Virus record (IMG/VR): IMGVR_UViG_3300032246_001518
Coordinates: 1 to 29,001 of that record
DNA from: a virus
Direction: 5' to 3' (one strand)
DNA length: 29,001 nt
A program made the position numbers and the translations under genes. Position 1 is the first letter of the stretch, and each line of letters starts with the position of its first letter. The notes under the pieces are model-generated. The model saw nothing but the letters and a program-made list of their open reading frames with translations, was not told where the DNA came from and searched no databases. Positions 26,775 to 29,001 of this stretch are shown here, piece by piece.

Positions 26775-26875
26775 AAGAACCTAAAATCATGCGTATGGAT
26801 TGGAAGGCTTTAGGGTATTGGCCTGTATATAAAGATGGAAAACTTACATGGGAGAAAGAGCCAGATAATGATTAA
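26771..26875 (+). CDS. Hypothetical micropeptide, 34 aa
   Basis: ATGA overlap with the preceding gene. MKEPKIMRMDWKALGYWPVYKDGKL then an acidic end (TWEKEPDND). Aromatic-rich, no motif recognised. The downstream gene begins inside its last codons. Confidence 0.5.
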   Translation: MKEPKIMRMDWKALGYWPVYKDGKLTWEKEPDND

Positions 26876-27149
26876 TTGGTTAGTTGGTAGGATATTTTCA
26901 TGGGATAGGCTTCGAGATGCTGTAACTGATGAAGTTAGGCTTTATGACTCAGTACTTCGATCACTAAGGTCAAATGATTGGGATAGACATCCAACTAACT
27001 TATCTTGGACTAAAAATGATCTATGGTATGGATGGTCATATAGCCCAGAGAAAAAACGATACTACTTCGATGATTTGGGTTCTGAAAGCTTAATGGATTT
27101 GTGGGATTACTTAGGAAAGCGGGAAGCAAGCAATGGGCATATTGGATAA
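26868..27149 (+). CDS. Hypothetical Trp-rich protein, 93 aa
   Basis: ATG 26868 with GGAGAAAGAG upstream is preferred to the in-frame ATG 26835, which would sit deep inside the previous gene. The protein is rich in Trp, Tyr and Arg (INWLVGRIFSWDRLRDAV, LRSNDWDRHPTNLSWTKND, LWYGWSYSPEKKRYYFDDLGSES, LMDLWDYLGKRE). No metal or membrane motif. It overlaps the next gene by 17 nt. No family recognised. Confidence 0.65.
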   Translation: MINWLVGRIFSWDRLRDAVTDEVRLYDSVLRSLRSNDWDRHPTNLSWTKNDLWYGWSYSPEKKRYYFDDLGSESLMDLWDYLGKREASNGHIG

Positions 27150-27264
27150 CCTAGAAGCCTATATAAAAGAAGAAGACTCATATAAAGTGGCTTGCAATAA
27201 ATGTAAAAAAATATTTATTAAATCAAATAAAGATTCATTTCTATGTTTGATATGCTCACAATAA
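27133..27264 (+). CDS. Zinc-ribbon small protein, 43 aa
   Basis: Two CxxC knuckles (CNKCKK and CLICSQ) separated by 13 residues, with an N-terminal acidic helix (MGILDNLEAYIKEEDSYK). Start ATG 27133 lies within the end of the previous gene. A minimal zinc ribbon of unknown partner. Confidence 0.6.
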   Translation: MGILDNLEAYIKEEDSYKVACNKCKKIFIKSNKDSFLCLICSQ

Positions 27265-27282
27265 AAGAAACGGGGGGAAGAA

Positions 27283-27483
27283 ATGAACATCCAGTTACTA
27301 TTCTTACTAGTACTAATTACATGGTATACATCTAAGCTATATTACACAAGAGAGCCATATATCAATATGCCAGAGTTAGATGATTTTGGTCTTATGACAG
27401 CTAAATGCTCACACTGCTCACAATATCTTGTAATTAGCCAAGAACATATGCGTAATCCATTTTATTGCAATCTCTGTAAATAG
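27283..27483 (+). CDS. Membrane-anchored zinc-ribbon protein, 66 aa
   Basis: N-terminal membrane helix (IQLLFLLVLITWYTSKLYY), a linker with PELDDFG, and two CxxC knuckles (CSHCSQ and CNLCK) at the C-terminus. A strong GGGGGGAAG ribosome site precedes ATG 27283. It is the last plus-strand gene before the repeat-rich intergenic region. Confidence 0.68.
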   Translation: MNIQLLFLLVLITWYTSKLYYTREPYINMPELDDFGLMTAKCSHCSQYLVISQEHMRNPFYCNLCK

Positions 27484-27555
27484 AGCAGAATAGGCATCTA
27501 TCACTTATATCCCGCTCCCATTTATCTCCTTTATATGAGCCTCCTAGAGGCCTAT

Positions 27556-27585
27556 AAAGTGGAGTAAAGTGGAGCAAAGTGGTGA
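27556..27585 (+). repeat. Three 10-bp tandem repeats (AAAGTGGAGT type)
   Basis: AAAGTGGAGT, AAAGTGGAGC and AAAGTGGTGA follow each other with a 10-bp period, close to one helical turn, so a protein could bind all three on one face. Confidence 0.8.
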
Positions 27586-27700
27586 ATAATATACATAAGT
27601 ATTTAAATAAATTCAGTTATTAATTATATATACATTGTTACTAGTTATGAGACGATATCATATCGCCATCGTAATGTCAAGCCATATCGTGCATATAAAA

Positions 27701-27716
27701 TGTGATATTTGTCACA
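27701..27716. promoter_or_regulatory. CRP/GlxR-type palindrome TGTGA-N6-TCACA
   Basis: TGTGATATTTGTCACA has the exact arms and spacing of the CRP-family operator; actinobacterial GlxR uses the same arms. The central TA of the GlxR consensus is not present. Confidence 0.5.
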
Positions 27717-27777
27717 TATAATCCATATAAAAAATGCAGAAATTTTGCACATATTTTGCACAAAATAAAACAAAAAT

Positions 27778-27834
27778 AGATCAGAACTTGTACATTTTAA
27801 GACAGAATGTCTAATTATGTACAGATTTTGATCT
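27778..27834. repeat. 57-nt nested inverted repeat
   Basis: Three nested paired segments: AGATCA/TGATCT (27778-27783, 27829-27834), TGTACAT/ATGTACA (27789-27795, 27817-27823), AGACA/TGTCT (27800-27804, 27808-27812) with a GAA loop. Possible cruciform or RNA hairpin. Confidence 0.75.
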
Positions 27835-27884
27835 ACTTTTTTTATATAGTTATTTTAGTATACATTATATGTGATCAATATAAC

Positions 27885-27915
27885 TCCAGCGAAATTTGAC
27901 ATAGCTTCGTAATGT
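27885..27915 (+). repeat. Spaced repeat unit A (TCCAGCGAA-N12-TTCGTAATGT)
   Basis: First of three 31-bp units with identical 9-bp left and 10-bp right parts and a variable 12-bp core. The core of this unit contains a TTGACA box. Confidence 0.9.
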
Positions 27916-27925
27916 CTGGTATAAA
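27896..27925 (+). promoter_or_regulatory. Promoter inside repeat unit A (TTGACA-18-TATAAA)
   Basis: TTGACA 27896-27901 in the unit core, 18-bp spacer ending TGG, TATAAA 27920-27925. The conserved right half of the repeat forms most of the spacer. No plus-strand gene lies downstream, so the product could be a small RNA or an antisense transcript. Confidence 0.6.
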
Positions 27926-27951
27926 ATCTATTGGGATTTATAAATAAAAAG

Positions 27952-27982
27952 TCCAGCGAATTTTAGAGGTCCTTCGTAATGT
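27952..27982 (+). repeat. Spaced repeat unit B (TCCAGCGAA-N12-TTCGTAATGT)
   Basis: Starts 67 bp after unit A. TATATA occurs at the same offset (27987-27992) as TATAAA after unit A, while the -35 position reads TTAGAG. Confidence 0.9.
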
Positions 27983-28017
27983 ATTATATATAGTACTAGG
28001 GATTGTTGATAAAAAAG

Positions 28018-28048
28018 TCCAGCGAAATTCCCGCCCCCTTCGTAATGT
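28018..28048 (+). repeat. Spaced repeat unit C (TCCAGCGAA-N12-TTCGTAATGT)
   Basis: Starts 66 bp after unit B. Its core is GC-rich (ATTCCCGCCCCC), unlike those of A and B, and no good -10 follows. Confidence 0.9.
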
Positions 28049-28111
28049 CTATTTATTTTATGATATGTCTACGCCGTCACAAATAGGGCAAATCGGACAT
28101 TTGGTTTGATC

Positions 28112-28151
28112 AAAAAAAAGAGGGCCATCAGCTCTCCAACTGATGACCCTC
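28112..28151 (-). terminator. Intrinsic terminator for minus-strand genes
   Basis: Stem GAGGG-c-CATCAG / CTGATG-a-CCCTC with an 8-nt loop; read on the minus strand it is followed by a run of eight T. An outer 8-bp inverted repeat AATAGGGC/GCCCTATT (28082-28089, 28178-28185) brackets it. Confidence 0.88.
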
Positions 28152-28189
28152 GTGGACTTGGCAGGAACAGCCTGAACGCCCTATTGTTA

Positions 28190-28480
28190 TTATACTACTA
28201 GATACTCGTTTTGGTCAAGTGGTCTAGTAACCCCTGTGAGTCCCAACTCCTCAAGGGAAAGTTTTAACTCCTTACATGTTTGCTGAATTTCAGCCAACTG
28301 CATTGGAATTACTTTTTGCTCTGCCATAACAATTATATAATTAACTAAATAACCTAGCATGGCTTCATTTACTGCCTTGGGCTCTCTTGTCATTTTGACT
28401 GCTAATGCTGCAGGTGATACTCTTGTATCCGCCAGCCCAGCAGCAATCTTCTCGTGTACTTTATCATTAATGCTTGCCAA
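28190..28480 (-). CDS. Hypothetical protein, 96 aa
   Basis: Start is TTG at 28480, with GAGGTG 6 nt upstream inside the end of the preceding gene; no ATG fits better. The product is helical (INDKVHEKIAAGLADTRVSPAALAVKMTREPKAVNEAMLGYLVNYIIVMAEQ) with a second helical part (IQQTCKELKLSLEELGL) and no metal motif. It is the last gene of the minus-strand unit and is followed by the terminator at 28112-28151. No family recognised. Confidence 0.7.
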   Translation of the reverse strand: MASINDKVHEKIAAGLADTRVSPAALAVKMTREPKAVNEAMLGYLVNYIIVMAEQKVIPMQLAEIQQTCKELKLSLEELGLTGVTRPLDQNEYLVV

Positions 28481-28483
28481 TAA

Positions 28484-28861
28484 TTACACCTCTTCCTCTT
28501 CGGATTCTAGCACATCATCTTCGTCTTCGTCAAGCACATCATCAATAGGAATCAGGAATGAATTATCAACTAACCAATCAGTGACCGCTTCATCCATTTC
28601 CAGGGCACCGTATTCAAGGGTGAACGTTTCGGACGGGTTGGCCCAAAGAGTGTCCCAGATATCATCCAGAGTAATATCACGCTTAACTACATAGTCATTG
28701 TATTCAGCAACTTCTTTATACTCCTCATATTTAAATCTAATTAGGTCCCATGCCCATGTCCAAATAAGGGACATACCTACAGGAACATTGTTTAATCTAT
28801 CAACAATCTCATCAAGTTCTTTACGTACATCATTGCCTCTAATTTTATCTTGTAGGTCCAT
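28484..28861 (-). CDS. Hypothetical acidic protein, 125 aa
   Basis: ATG 28861 overlaps the stop of the upstream gene (TAATG) and has GGAG upstream. The N-terminal half is Trp-rich and helical (MSLIWTWAWDLIRFKYEEYKEVAEY), the C-terminus strongly acidic (DDVLDEDEDDVLESEEEEV). GC content is higher than in most of the window. No family recognised; the acidic tail could be DNA-mimic-like or simply disordered. Confidence 0.72.
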   Translation of the reverse strand: MDLQDKIRGNDVRKELDEIVDRLNNVPVGMSLIWTWAWDLIRFKYEEYKEVAEYNDYVVKRDITLDDIWDTLWANPSETFTLEYGALEMDEAVTDWLVDNSFLIPIDDVLDEDEDDVLESEEEEV

Positions 28862-29001
28862 TATTCTTGTGCTCCAATCGCAAATGATAAATCATATGTT
28901 AGTTGATATACTGCAGTTAAGGCGTCTAATCTTCCTTCCGCCTCTGTGCGAACCATAGAGTCCATTGCTTCTTCGGTCTCTTGTTCTCTTTCGCTAGCCT
29001 C
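28861..29001 (-). CDS. Partial hypothetical protein, C-terminal 46 aa
   Basis: An open minus-strand frame from the window edge to TAA at 28861-28863. The visible part (acidic helix EREQETEEAMDSMVRTEAEG, then RLDALTAVYQLTYDLSFAIGAQE) is helical. The stop/start overlap with the next gene supports that it is coding. The start lies outside the window. Confidence 0.65.
   Translation of the reverse strand, partial: EASEREQETEEAMDSMVRTEAEGRLDALTAVYQLTYDLSFAIGAQE

Larger units (their letters stand above)
27484..28189. other. Gene-free convergent intergenic region, about 700 bp
   Basis: No convincing coding frame. The plus-strand genes end on the left and the minus-strand genes end on the right. The region holds a GCCTC-cta-GAGGC hairpin (27539-27551), a 10-bp tandem triplet, a CRP-type palindrome, a 57-nt imperfect inverted repeat, three 31-bp spaced repeats with a promoter, and a minus-strand terminator. 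It may be a replication or packaging origin, a regulatory hub, or a small-RNA locus. Confidence 0.75.

Noticed and set aside
27885-28048. CRISPR-like array
   Set aside because: Only three units, conserved parts of 9 and 10 bp interrupted by 12-bp cores, and 35-36 bp AT-rich gaps; no cas genes. The pattern is not repeat-spacer-repeat.
1-29001. Insertion sequences, integrase or prophage attachment site
   Set aside because: No transposase, integrase or excisionase motif and no terminal repeats typical of IS elements were seen; the tRNAs are complete genes of the phage itself.

Overview
This window is a compact, AT-rich stretch of a tailed bacteriophage (Caudoviricetes) genome. The phage call rests on a terminase large subunit running off the left edge, eight tRNA genes, a CHAP-type lysin, holin-like membrane proteins, and dense overlapping small genes. 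The host is most likely an actinobacterium: there is a WhiB-like regulator with the full Cys4/GVWGG signature and a DUF7455-like small protein, both essentially actinobacterial families. The low GC, leaderless promoters and mix of auxiliary genes suggest a metagenomic aquatic (perhaps freshwater) actinophage, but that is inference.

Layout. 3-2619: terminase, small hypothetical genes, tRNA-Asn and tRNA-Ile. 2642-5708: two SGNH-hydrolase-like paralogues translationally coupled to a NodU-type carbamoyltransferase. 5715-5988: tRNA-Gln, a previously unassigned 126-nt structured RNA candidate, and tRNA-Gly. 6027-7302: two proteins that share a short IWxGxFxP motif with a third protein at 14283-15011. 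7318-12782: a glycosyltransferase-like protein, three tandem radical-SAM/SPASM-like paralogues, a small heat-shock protein and a second copy of the glycosyltransferase-like protein. 12828-13645: Dps-like ferritin and four tRNAs (Met, Leu, Lys, Arg). 13700-20701: a mostly co-directional run with SLOG protein, GroES, WhiB, thioredoxin, HslV/proteasome-like Ntn hydrolase, a secreted Ala-rich protein, CHAP lysin, staphylococcal-nuclease homologue and a membrane protein. 20758-23748 (minus strand): a tightly coupled operon of a large secreted NIDO-like/coiled-coil protein and three small membrane proteins. 23830-27483: many tiny plus-strand genes, several with CxxC zinc-ribbon patterns, plus a secreted protein and an A-type Fe-S carrier. 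27484-28189: a gene-free convergent intergenic region full of repeats. 28190-29001: minus-strand hypothetical genes, the last cut by the window edge.

How it may work together. The phage carries its own proteostasis set (GroES, sHSP, HslV-like protease), an iron/redox/Fe-S set (Dps, thioredoxin, A-type carrier) that could serve its Fe-S proteins (WhiB and three radical-SAM enzymes), and a set of enzymes resembling glycan or small-molecule tailoring enzymes (SGNH x2, carbamoyltransferase, GT-like x2, radical SAM x3). The last set, built largely from duplicated genes, is the best candidate for an undescribed system: it could decorate virion or host-surface glycans, or modify another acceptor. 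A second candidate is the array of three 31-bp units (TCCAGCGAA-N12-TTCGTAATGT) at 66-67 bp spacing in the convergent intergenic region, the first of which overlaps a near-consensus promoter.

Promoters are unusually legible: TTGACA boxes with 17-18 bp spacers and extended TGn-TATAAT -10 elements recur, several directly abutting start codons (leaderless mRNAs), and two share an identical 18-nt leader. All family calls are from reading motifs by eye; no database search was run.
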